DNA of 7,281 nt from Methanobacteriota archaeon (GTDB taxonomy: Archaea; Thermoplasmatota; Poseidoniia; Poseidoniales; Poseidoniaceae), in NCBI GenBank assembly GCA_018662715.1, contig JABJFP010000272.1, positions 1 to 7,281 of the forward strand, read 5' to 3'. Position 1 is the stretch's first letter; each line of letters begins with the position of its first letter. A program made the position numbers and the translations under genes. This document shows positions 1-6,017 of this stretch, one piece after another. A model generated the notes under the pieces. The model was not told where the DNA came from and made no database searches. It saw only the letters and a list, made by a program, of their open reading frames with translations.

Positions 1-1007
1 AGAGATACTTCCTCCCTACCGAGATTCGTCTCCAAACGACGTATGATCCGTCGACATCGATAACTCAAGCGGCCAGACAGTGCGAACATAGCCAAAAGAA
101 AACGACTTGCTCGGCGTTGTTCGTCCGCAGAAATGACCTGATTGTTTGGTTGAGGTTCACCGATGAGGTGGAGAACACGAATTTGATTGGGGTGGATGAA
201 ACGTGCCGAAGTGATCTGTTCTTGAACGCCATCATAAATGGCCCGATGCAAGGCAGGAGAAACGTTTTCCAATCCCTCGGGGAAGGTATGTTCAAGCAGG
301 GCTGGAGTTAGTTCATGACCCACCAAACGAGAACGCATATCACGCATCATCGAGTTCATTCCAACTGCGTTGATAACGACAAAAAATGGAAGCGAGACAA
401 GTTCAACGAAGGCCCTCAAGGCCGTTCGTCCAATCAACTGAACCCACATACGACGAACAATCGATTTGAACAGTGTAGCACTGACTGCGACTCGAAACTT
501 CTTCAAAATTTTACGAATCATCATGCCTAATTTACCAATACGAGCAAGCGGGTCAATACCGAACATTGTTCCTTGGAATCCTGGCGCCCCTAACGCAGCG
601 TGAATCAACCAATGAGGAATTGATTCTTCCAACTCAAACTTCTGGAGTTCCTCTTCAGGAATCCCGAGTACCTTCGCCATTCGGGCAGCGGTTTTGAGAG
701 AATCACCGTAAATAAATACCAGTTCAAGTGAGGTCGAAAGAAAACCAGCAAAAGCAACTGCCCCGAAAAAGGTGTAGTTGTTCCATCCATCAGCACCTTC
801 CCATTCATGCAGCCAAAGGGCAATCGAGACAACAAACATACCGGATATCAGACCAAACAAACCTGCCCTGAACACTGAAAGACGATGCAGGAGGTCCAGC
901 CGTTTGTCTGCAAGTCTTCGGTCAGATATGTGAACCTCATCGGAATCTTGAATTTCCGTGAGAAAGCGACCAATCGCCCATCGTTGCAATTGGTCTTTTA
1001 GCAGCAA
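1..1007 (-). CDS. Unrecognised membrane protein, 3' end cut by the window edge
   Basis: An open frame of 335 codons runs without a stop from a TTG at 1007 to the left edge, so the C-terminus lies outside the window. The TTG is preceded by GGTG (1016-1013) with a 5-base spacer, the same arrangement seen before hbd. An in-frame stop lies a short way upstream, inside the hbd end, so the start cannot lie much further back. The N-terminal ~40 residues are charged and probably cytosolic. Hydrophobic stretches at about residues 44-66 and 79-100 look like membrane helices, and a third is near 199-217. Between them is an acidic helix (about 117-128) and a Gly-rich amphipathic stretch (about 138-175). 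The visible C-terminal part is soluble and Arg-rich. It starts 9 bases after the hbd stop and is probably co-transcribed with it. I do not recognise the family. Later starts such as the ATG at residue 57 would destroy the first membrane helix and are less likely. Confidence 0.8.
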   Translation of the reverse strand, partial: MLLKDQLQRWAIGRFLTEIQDSDEVHISDRRLADKRLDLLHRLSVFRAGLFGLISGMFVVSIALWLHEWEGADGWNNYTFFGAVAFAGFLSTSLELVFIYGDSLKTAARMAKVLGIPEEELQKFELEESIPHWLIHAALGAPGFQGTMFGIDPLARIGKLGMMIRKILKKFRVAVSATLFKSIVRRMWVQLIGRTALRAFVELVSLPFFVVINAVGMNSMMRDMRSRLVGHELTPALLEHTFPEGLENVSPALHRAIYDGVQEQITSARFIHPNQIRVLHLIGEPQPNNQVISADEQRRASRFLLAMFALSGRLSYRCRRIIRRLETNLGREEVS

Positions 1008-1012
1008 TTCAA

Positions 1013-1016
1013 CACC
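1013..1016 (-). promoter_or_regulatory. GGTG ribosome binding site overlapping the hbd stop, deciding a TTG start
   Basis: The last G of the hbd TAG stop is the first G of a GGTG. A TTG follows after 5 bases, which is the same spacing as at the hbd ATG. This is the main reason for placing the start of the unknown membrane protein at 1007. Confidence 0.6.
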
Positions 1017-1861
1017 TAATATGTGTAAAATCCTTGACCGGTTTTACGACCAAGTTTTCCTTCTTCTACCATGCTCACCAAGAGTGGTGCTGGTGCGTAT
1101 TTGTCATCTCCTAAGCCTTCGTGGAGGACATTCATGATATGAAGAACGGTATCAAGACCGATGAGGTCGGAAAGTGCAAGTGGGCCAATTGGGTGGTTCA
1201 TTCCTAATTTCATAATGCCATCAATTGCTTCTGGCTCAGCCACACCCTCTTGAAGTGTTAAAATGGCTTCATTGAGCATTGGGCAAAGAATCCTGTTCGA
1301 TACGAATCCTGGTGCGTCGTTGCAAGAGAGAGCAATTTTGCCCATCTTTTCAGCCGCTTCATTCACAGCCTGATTCGTCTCTGCGCTGGTTTCGTTTCCG
1401 TTAATGACTTCAACGAGTTTCATGATAGGAACCGGATTCATGAAATGCATTCCAATGACTTTTTCCGGACGACCCGTTGATTCAGCAATGGTCGAGATTG
1501 AGATGGACGAAGTATTGGATGCAAGAATTGTTTCGGGCTTGCAAATCGAATCCAATTCTGAGAAAATACTTGTTTTCAATTCCAATATTTCTGGCACAGC
1601 TTCAACGACAAGGTCGCAGTCAGCACACGCTTGGCGATCGGTTCCGGTTTCAATCCGACTGAGGGCGGCATCTGCATCTTCTCGGGTCATTCGTTCTTTG
1701 GAGACCAACTTTCCAAGTGAAAACTGAATCGTCCCAAGCCCTTTCTCAACATATTCATCCTTGATGTCAACCATGACAACATCGTATCCTGCACAAGCAG
1801 CAACTTGTGCAATACCGTTACCCATTTGTCCTGCTCCGATAACACCAATCTTCTGAATCAT
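1016..1861 (-). CDS. hbd: 3-hydroxyacyl-CoA (3-hydroxybutyryl-CoA) dehydrogenase
   Basis: Single-domain-type NAD-dependent 3-hydroxyacyl-CoA dehydrogenase of 281 residues, the usual length for Hbd/PaaH/FadB2. It oxidises (S)-3-hydroxyacyl-CoA to 3-oxoacyl-CoA in beta-oxidation, or works in reverse, in the cytosol. The N-terminal Rossmann fold shows GAGQMG at residues 9-14, and Asp32 at the end of the second strand favours NAD over NADP. The catalytic set is visible: VVEAVPE (85-91), NTSS with Ser118, GMHFMNP with the catalytic His139, and APGFVSNR with Asn189. The C-terminal dimerisation domain has the expected HPIGPLALSDLIGLD block and ends in GRKTGQGFY. The ATG at 1861 has GGTG (1870-1867) five bases upstream. 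Nothing appears broken. It heads a leftward unit with the unknown membrane protein behind it. Chain-length preference cannot be read from sequence, so 'butyryl' is only the nearest named family. Confidence 0.95.
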   Translation of the reverse strand: MIQKIGVIGAGQMGNGIAQVAACAGYDVVMVDIKDEYVEKGLGTIQFSLGKLVSKERMTREDADAALSRIETGTDRQACADCDLVVEAVPEILELKTSIFSELDSICKPETILASNTSSISISTIAESTGRPEKVIGMHFMNPVPIMKLVEVINGNETSAETNQAVNEAAEKMGKIALSCNDAPGFVSNRILCPMLNEAILTLQEGVAEPEAIDGIMKLGMNHPIGPLALSDLIGLDTVLHIMNVLHEGLGDDKYAPAPLLVSMVEEGKLGRKTGQGFYTY

Positions 1862-1866
1862 GTCTG

Positions 1867-1870
1867 CACC
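1867..1870 (-). promoter_or_regulatory. GGTG ribosome binding site of hbd
   Basis: GGTG on the minus strand lies 5 bases before the hbd ATG. It matches the archaeal anti-Shine-Dalgarno sequence and fixes the start at 1861. Confidence 0.7.
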
Positions 1871-1909
1871 TAAACAGATCCAACAGCAACGTGTTGATGA
1901 AGATGCGTG

Positions 1910-1917
1910 TTTAAATT
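1910..1917. promoter_or_regulatory. TATA-like box, possibly shared by both divergent genes
   Basis: TTTAAATT sits in the 79-base gap between two divergent genes and its core TTTAAA is a palindrome. Read rightward, its centre is about 27 bases before the ATG at 1941, which fits a leaderless transcript. Read leftward, the expected transcription start near 1887 would give hbd a short leader that contains its GGTG site. The call rests on sequence resemblance and spacing only. Confidence 0.5.
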
Positions 1918-1940
1918 CATGACACCTGAAGAAGACCTAA

Positions 1941-2768
1941 ATGCTCCATCCTCATCCAAGTTTCATGGTAGAGATACTATGCCCACACTGTGATGAAGAA
2001 ATTGAACTTGAGGATGATGCATCCGGTGAATTTGCATGCCCTCTTTGCGATGGCGAGTTTGAATGGAACGTTAACGAGGGGGATTCCAGCGGGGCCCTCA
2101 ACGGTTTTACTTTTGATGCATCAAGCATTAAACCGATGGCCGTTGTTCAAGGTGTCATCGTGGGCATCTCATTCATCGTCTTGTTGATGTGCTTTACGGC
2201 GGATCCGTTGTACACACTTTCAATCGGGGATGATGAGTGGTTGTATTCTGCAGACACGATGACGGTCCAACCTGATCAAGAGATCTATGGTATGAGTGGA
2301 ACGGAGGAATACAGTGCATATATCGATCATCTAACCCAAACACAAGAAGACTACCCAGGAGGCTTTGGCCTGGACATTGACAAGATGGTCGAAGCCATGG
2401 AGGGATGGGATTCTGCTGGCAACACCTACCAATTTTTGACATTGATTGCGTTAATTTCGATGATTTTGATGCCTATCTTGAGTTTGACGTTTATCCTCTA
2501 TGAGAGGAACGTGATCGATATGCCAGTGAAAGCGGCTGTTTTGGTCCATTTTTCAGGCAGAGGCGCCTATTATTTAGGATGCTTCATGTGGTTCTTGGCC
2601 ATCATCCTTCACATGATACTCGCACCGGAAGCTTCGGGGCCAATAGGTATGGGCCAATCCGATGTGGGTATGTTTGGTTATGCAGGTGCCTTTTGGTTGG
2701 GGTTGGTCATCAGCCTGCTCGCACCAATCGTTCACGCAGGTCTGTCGTTGCTCCCGCAGAGCAGTTGA
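1941..2768 (+). CDS. Zinc-ribbon membrane protein with four predicted membrane segments
   Basis: A 275-residue protein of unknown function. Near the N-terminus CPHC (residues 14-17) and CPLC (33-36) form a CxxC-x15-CxxC zinc ribbon in an acidic context, followed by a short linker. Hydrophobic helices lie at about 66-86, 164-187, 209-228 and 244-268. The polar loop 87-163, rich in acidic residues and Tyr, probably faces outside, leaving the zinc ribbon in the cytosol. The start at 1941 is chosen because a TATA-like box centred near 1913 predicts transcription beginning at this ATG. The alternative is Met9 at 1965, which places the ribbon directly at the N-terminus (MVEILCPHC) and cannot be excluded; neither start has a GGTG. 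Such short N-terminal ribbons on membrane proteins are common in Marine Group II archaea, as far as I recall. No enzymatic motif is visible. Confidence 0.85.
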   Translation: MLHPHPSFMVEILCPHCDEEIELEDDASGEFACPLCDGEFEWNVNEGDSSGALNGFTFDASSIKPMAVVQGVIVGISFIVLLMCFTADPLYTLSIGDDEWLYSADTMTVQPDQEIYGMSGTEEYSAYIDHLTQTQEDYPGGFGLDIDKMVEAMEGWDSAGNTYQFLTLIALISMILMPILSLTFILYERNVIDMPVKAAVLVHFSGRGAYYLGCFMWFLAIILHMILAPEASGPIGMGQSDVGMFGYAGAFWLGLVISLLAPIVHAGLSLLPQSS

Positions 2769-2772
2769 GAGG

Positions 2773-2845
2773 TAGCCCGACTCGGATTCGAACCGAGGTC
2801 GGCGGGACCAAAACCCACCATGATGGACCCCTACACTATCGGGCT
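2773..2845 (-). tRNA. tRNA-Gln (anticodon UUG)
   Basis: The minus strand folds into a complete 73-base cloverleaf. The acceptor stem AGCCCGA/TCGGGCT has 7 pairs. The D stem is weak, GTGT against TCAT. The anticodon stem GTGGG/CCCGC (one T-G pair) encloses the loop TTTTGGT, giving anticodon TTG. The variable loop is four bases, CGAC. The T stem CTCGG/CCGAG has 5 pairs with the loop TTCGAAT. The discriminator base is A. CCA is not encoded: the next bases are CCT, so the tail must be added by the nucleotidyltransferase. No intron is present. It lies 59 bases downstream of the leftward HD-domain gene and ends 4 bases from the stop of the rightward zinc-ribbon gene. Confidence 0.95.
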
Positions 2846-2862
2846 GTAATCTGTCCGGATGG

Positions 2863-2876
2863 TTTTTCCTTTTTGT
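2863..2876 (+). terminator. Oligo-T terminator for the rightward zinc-ribbon gene
   Basis: Two T5 runs separated by CC (2863-2874) follow the zinc-ribbon gene, with no nearby GC hairpin. This fits the T-tract type of archaeal terminator. It lies beyond the tRNA, so the transcript would run antisense through tRNA-Gln before ending. On the minus strand the same bases read AAAAAGGAAAAA, about 23 bases before the tRNA 5' end, and could act as its A-rich promoter element. Confidence 0.45.
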
Positions 2877-2904
2877 CCTTGTCGGCTCTCAATGACGAAA
2901 AGCG

Positions 2905-3375
2905 TCAAAGCAATTGGTTGAGTGATGGGTCGCTGACCACTGATTTAGCACTTTTTATGAACTCATTGAGGTTCAACACTGAACTGTTTTGATAGATATG
3001 TGCCTGAAGCCCCATATCCAAACGGTCAAGTTGGTGAACAAACTTCGCTTCAGGTGTGTCTTGGCGCTCATAAGTTTCAAACGCTTCAAGCCATTGAGGA
3101 GCTAATTTCTTCATTGCTGCATGCTCATCTGCTGCTTTCGTACTCCTGTCATCGTGAGGTGTGAGGTCTCCAACAATGATCTCTGGCAAGTCATGAATTA
3201 AACAGTAGGTAAGCACCGTTTGTATATCCAATTCAGGGGGACAAAGGCGCAGAGCGAGGACGGCCATACCCCAAGAATGTGCAGCCACTGATTCGGGTTG
3301 TTCAACCCCAGCACGAACCCATCCGGTTCGCATGACAGATTTCAATTCTAAGAGTGCCATAAGTTCATCTCGCAT
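2905..3375 (-). CDS. HD-domain 5'-deoxynucleotidase-like phosphohydrolase (YfbR/HDDC2 type)
   Basis: A compact HD-domain metal phosphohydrolase of 156 residues. The family, including E. coli YfbR, yeast Ygk1 and human HDDC2, removes the 5' phosphate from deoxynucleoside monophosphates. From the ATG at 3375, RTGW (16-19) and PESVAAHSW (27-35) match the family signature, with metal ligand His33. HDLPE (61-65) supplies His61-Asp62 and Glu65, and it is followed by VGDLTPHD. The last ligand is Asp117 in QLDRLD. One departure is seen: the usual E before the first His (PESVAEHS) is Ala here. An in-frame ATG at 3393 would add six residues. I prefer 3375 because family members begin close to this helix and a TATA-like box lies ~26 bases upstream. 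The gene diverges from an AlkA-type glycosylase, and tRNA-Gln follows on the same strand. Substrate specificity is inferred from the family only. Confidence 0.85.
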   Translation of the reverse strand: MRDELMALLELKSVMRTGWVRAGVEQPESVAAHSWGMAVLALRLCPPELDIQTVLTYCLIHDLPEIIVGDLTPHDDRSTKAADEHAAMKKLAPQWLEAFETYERQDTPEAKFVHQLDRLDMGLQAHIYQNSSVLNLNEFIKSAKSVVSDPSLNQLL

Positions 3376-3396
3376 GTACTGGCCTTGAAGCATGGG

Positions 3397-3404
3397 TTCA
3401 AAAC
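3397..3404. promoter_or_regulatory. TATA-like box between the divergent HD and AlkA-type genes
   Basis: TTCAAAAC lies in the 51-base gap. Its centre (3400.5) is 26.5 bases before the rightward ATG at 3427 and 25.5 bases before the leftward ATG at 3375, so one element could serve two leaderless genes. It is a weak match to the archaeal TATA consensus, and the argument rests on symmetry of spacing. Confidence 0.4.
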
Positions 3405-3426
3405 CTCATCTCTCGTGTTCCTAAGT

Positions 3427-4038
3427 ATGGCAAGCCGAGTACCGATTTGGTGGGATGAAGCACATCTTGCTCTCCTTGATGATGAATTACTCGGCCCAGT
3501 GGTCAAAGAATACGGTCCTGAAGGAATAAGCAGCAGAGATGACCTGTTTCAAACGCTCGTTCGTTCGATTGTTGGCCAACAAATTTCAGTCACTGCTGCT
3601 GATGCGATTTGGGGGAGAGTGTGTGCGCATTTAGGCGAAGTCACTCCAGAACATGTTCTCGCAACCGACCAGCCCTCAATTGCCTCGTGCGGAGTCACCC
3701 GTCCCAAAGCAAGTTACATTTACGGTCTTGCAGAGGATGCTGAGAGATTAATGAATCAACCCTGGGATACGATGAGTGATGCTGAGATTCAAAAACACCT
3801 TGTGTCATTTCGAGGCATTGGCCCGTGGACCGCTGAGATGATGCTGATGTTCCACTTTTTGCGACAAGACATCTTCAGCCTTGGCGATATTGGGTTGATC
3901 CGAGGCACTCAGCGTTTGGTTCCAGAAGCAGAAACAAAGGAACAGGTTGGTGCAATCGCAGAACGATGGAAACCTTACCGCACCGCTGCTGCATGGTACT
4001 TATGGCGAATTCTTGACCCAGTCCCAGTTGAATACTGA
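3427..4038 (+). CDS. AlkA-type DNA-3-methyladenine glycosylase (HhH-GPD superfamily)
   Basis: Base-excision-repair glycosylase of 203 residues that should release alkylated purines such as 3-methyladenine from DNA. Residues 40-61 carry the conserved FQTLVRSIVGQQIS block at the start of the HhH-GPD fold. The helix-hairpin-helix is at about 125-144 (SFRGIGPWTAEMML). The catalytic Asp is Asp154 in SLGDIGLIRG, the position of Asp238 in E. coli AlkA. The C-terminal W/Y-rich helix (PYRTAAAWYLWR) is typical. There is no FeS cysteine cluster, which argues against Nth/MutY. The protein lacks the N-terminal TATA-like domain of E. coli AlkA, so it is the short archaeal/bacterial type. An upstream in-frame ATG at 3385 would run into the neighbouring divergent gene. 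The ATG at 3427 lies at the expected distance from a TATA-like box and has no Shine-Dalgarno site, so it is probably leaderless. Confidence 0.9.
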   Translation: MASRVPIWWDEAHLALLDDELLGPVVKEYGPEGISSRDDLFQTLVRSIVGQQISVTAADAIWGRVCAHLGEVTPEHVLATDQPSIASCGVTRPKASYIYGLAEDAERLMNQPWDTMSDAEIQKHLVSFRGIGPWTAEMMLMFHFLRQDIFSLGDIGLIRGTQRLVPEAETKEQVGAIAERWKPYRTAAAWYLWRILDPVPVEY

Positions 4039-4043
4039 AAAAT

Positions 4044-4051
4044 AACTATAT
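4044..4051 (+). promoter_or_regulatory. TATA box of the first small membrane protein
   Basis: AACTATAT is centred 26.5 bases before the ATG at 4074, the spacing expected when transcription starts at the start codon. It begins 5 bases after the glycosylase stop, so the gene need not rely on read-through. Confidence 0.5.
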
Positions 4052-4073
4052 GAGGTGGCATTAATGGATAAAT

Positions 4074-4520
4074 ATGCCAAAGGCCTTTGACCGTGCACCA
4101 GATCAGCCAAAATTACGAAGAAGGTCCAGTATGGATGCTATGGAATTCCTGAATTTGTTACTTTGCCTTGGAACGCTTGTCCTTGTCCTACTCATCATGA
4201 TTCGATGGAGCGTTTTTGACATCACCACCAAAGAAGAATATGATTTTATCAAATTTTTCAGCATTGGGTTGCTTGTAATATCAGCCCTAGGAATGTTTCG
4301 CTTTGACCTTGGGGCTAAGAACCGAGCCAATGAGGACTATACCTTTAAGATGAAAGAATACGAAATTCTTCGTACTAAATGGCTTGAAATCACCTCCAAA
4401 AAGATGGAAATGGAATCCTCTCGCTCAATGGAATCAATGAGTGTGGTCAAAGCTGCACAAGTTGTAGTTCAAGCAGCATCAAACGATGTGGATACACAGT
4501 CCAAAAAAGAAGACGAATAG
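4074..4520 (+). CDS. Small membrane protein with two helices and a charged cytosolic tail
   Basis: A 148-residue protein that I do not recognise. The first 19 residues are basic (RRRSS) and should stay in the cytosol. Hydrophobic helices lie at about 24-43 and 59-75, joined by a short acidic loop. The remaining ~70 residues are a Lys/Glu/Met-rich, probably helical tail that could form a coiled coil, ending in KKEDE. No cysteine pairs or enzymatic motif are present. The start at 4074 fits a leaderless transcript from the TATA box at 4044-4051. In-frame ATGs at 4131 and 4140 are alternatives that would remove the basic leader. It follows the glycosylase gene by 35 bases and is followed after 48 bases by another two-helix membrane protein, which may mean shared transcription. 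Confidence 0.75.
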   Translation: MPKAFDRAPDQPKLRRRSSMDAMEFLNLLLCLGTLVLVLLIMIRWSVFDITTKEEYDFIKFFSIGLLVISALGMFRFDLGAKNRANEDYTFKMKEYEILRTKWLEITSKKMEMESSRSMESMSVVKAAQVVVQAASNDVDTQSKKEDE

Positions 4521-4568
4521 CAACGTGGTCAGGGACTGACCCAACATAAGCCGACAAAGGTCGTCAGG

Positions 4569-4781
4569 ATGTCGGTGTTAGATTATGATACGCATTACAT
4601 CCCTGTATCTCTTTTTGCCGTTGCGGTTGGAGCAATTGTCATTTTTACAATTACATTCCCAGTACTTGGGCTCATTACGATTCCTATTATGATCGGCCTT
4701 ATTGGTGGAATATTCACCGAAGCAATTAGCTATGTGGAAGAGCCAAATGAAGCACCTCATCAAAGTTCAGAAGAGGAATAA
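4569..4781 (+). CDS. Very small two-helix membrane protein
   Basis: A 70-residue protein with two hydrophobic helices at about 11-30 and 32-50, separated only by a Pro, as in a tight hairpin. The tail is short and acidic (EEPNEAPHQSSEEE). No family is recognised. The hydrophobic content and the charged tail argue that it is a real gene, and the frame on the opposite strand is not protein-like. No GGTG precedes the ATG. AACATAAG at 4543-4550 is a weak TATA candidate, a little too close for a typical leaderless start. It converges on the acyl-CoA dehydrogenase with 5 bases between the two stop codons. Confidence 0.65.
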   Translation: MSVLDYDTHYIPVSLFAVAVGAIVIFTITFPVLGLITIPIMIGLIGGIFTEAISYVEEPNEAPHQSSEEE

Positions 4782-4786
4782 ACACC

Positions 4787-5989
4787 TCATCGAGTGATTG
4801 CATCGCCGTCTTTGAGAAGGTCCCGCGTGATGTTCTTTTGGTGAGATTCAAGTGTTCCTCCACCGATTTCCAAAAGTTTAGCATCCCGCCAAAGACGTTC
4901 TACATTGTATTCGCCAACATAGCCGTATCCGCCCATGACTTGAATGGCTGAATCTGCGATTTCCTTTGCTGCAGTTGATGCGAAAAGTTTGACACCGTCT
5001 GAATCAAGTCGCTGTCCAGCAGTACCGATATCAAGATTATTTGCAGTATCGTAGATGTAAGCCCGCATGGCTCTGTACTTGGCCCAACCTTCACCGATGT
5101 GTCGTTGAATTTGTCCGAAATCACGAATCTTTGAACCAAAGGCGACTCGGTCGGTTGCATACCGGTTCATCTCTTCAAGAGAACGGCGAGCAATACCAAG
5201 GGCCATGGCTGCGAGCGTTAGCCGTTCAATTTCGAGGTTGCCCATCATGTGAATGAGTGATTCTCCAACGCCACCAACTAGATTTGCTGCCGGGACAACA
5301 CAGTCATCAAACACCAATTCAGCAGTGTTGGAAGCGCGCATCCCTGTTTTGTCGTAGATTTTCTGGCCAACACTGTATCCTGGCATTCCTGCTTCAACGA
5401 GGAACGTGGACAATTGAACTCTTCCGTTTGAATCCGTACCTGTTCGGGCATATACCCAGACTACATCGGCGGGTGTTCCTTCTTCGTCAATGCATCCGTT
5501 TGTAATCCACATCTTTCGCCCGTTGAGAAGCCAAGTTCCGTCTTCTTGTTGAACTGCCGAAGTGCCAAGTCCGAGGACGTCTGTACCTGCATCCGGTTCA
5601 GACATTGCCATTGCACCAATCCATTCTCCGGAGCAGACCTTTGGGAGGATTCTTGCTTTTTGTTCATCGGTTCCATTGTGGGCCAAATTGTTAGTGAAGA
5701 GCATGGAGTGGGCTAAGTAAGCAAGTGCAAACCCGGGGTCCGAAGCAGACAGTTCTTCGTGAACGATCGTGCAGGCAACTGCATCTAAACCTGAACCTCC
5801 ATATTCCTCAGGAGCACTAATTCCAAGCAATCCAAGGTCGCCCATTGACCTCATGAGTGGCAGATTGAAACGCTCGTGCTTGTCATGCTCCAAAGCTTGG
5901 GGCTCAACATATTCCTTCGTCCAATCTCGGACCATCTCGCGAAGCATAGTATGTTCTTCACTGGGGTTCGCAATATCCACAGGGCTCAT
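4787..5989 (-). CDS. Acyl-CoA dehydrogenase, isovaleryl-CoA dehydrogenase-like
   Basis: FAD-dependent acyl-CoA dehydrogenase of 400 residues that makes a trans-2-enoyl-CoA and passes electrons to electron-transfer flavoprotein. It has the full three-part fold: an N-terminal helical domain (to about 120), a middle beta domain with AMAMSEPDAGTD (126-137) and NGRKMWITNG (156-165), and a C-terminal helical domain. Arg281-Val-Ala-Phe-Gly (R in DRVAFG) and MGGYGYVGEYNVER (352-365) are FAD and interface signatures. The position that holds the catalytic Glu in MCAD/SCAD is Gly377 (IGGGT). Glu255 in NLEIERL instead matches the catalytic Glu of isovaleryl-CoA dehydrogenase on helix G. This suggests a branched or long acyl substrate, for example in leucine breakdown. 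A TTG at 6004 would add five residues, but the ATG at 5989 fits a leaderless start from 6010-6017. No CoA transferase or carboxylase partner is adjacent. Confidence 0.93.
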   Translation of the reverse strand: MSPVDIANPSEEHTMLREMVRDWTKEYVEPQALEHDKHERFNLPLMRSMGDLGLLGISAPEEYGGSGLDAVACTIVHEELSASDPGFALAYLAHSMLFTNNLAHNGTDEQKARILPKVCSGEWIGAMAMSEPDAGTDVLGLGTSAVQQEDGTWLLNGRKMWITNGCIDEEGTPADVVWVYARTGTDSNGRVQLSTFLVEAGMPGYSVGQKIYDKTGMRASNTAELVFDDCVVPAANLVGGVGESLIHMMGNLEIERLTLAAMALGIARRSLEEMNRYATDRVAFGSKIRDFGQIQRHIGEGWAKYRAMRAYIYDTANNLDIGTAGQRLDSDGVKLFASTAAKEIADSAIQVMGGYGYVGEYNVERLWRDAKLLEIGGGTLESHQKNITRDLLKDGDAITR

Positions 5990-6009
5990 GCCGATGCGTG
6001 ACAAAGGTA

Positions 6010-6017
6010 CCTTTTGA
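6010..6017 (-). promoter_or_regulatory. TATA-like element of the acyl-CoA dehydrogenase gene
   Basis: On the minus strand TCAAAAGG is centred about 25 bases before the ATG at 5989. No GGTG precedes either possible start, so leaderless initiation at 5989 is favoured. The match to consensus is weak. Confidence 0.35.

Noticed and set aside
605..835. Leftward 76-residue frame and other short frames in 1-1000
   Set aside because: They lie in other frames of the long open frame 1-1007, which is continuous for 335 codons and has helices and a start signal.
1404..1727. Rightward 107-residue frame opposite hbd
   Set aside because: It is antisense to the conserved dehydrogenase core and has low-complexity Ser/Arg composition with no start signal.
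2579..2992. Rightward 137-residue frame across the tRNA
   Set aside because: It overlaps the end of the zinc-ribbon gene, the whole tRNA-Gln and the HD gene in a non-protein-like composition.
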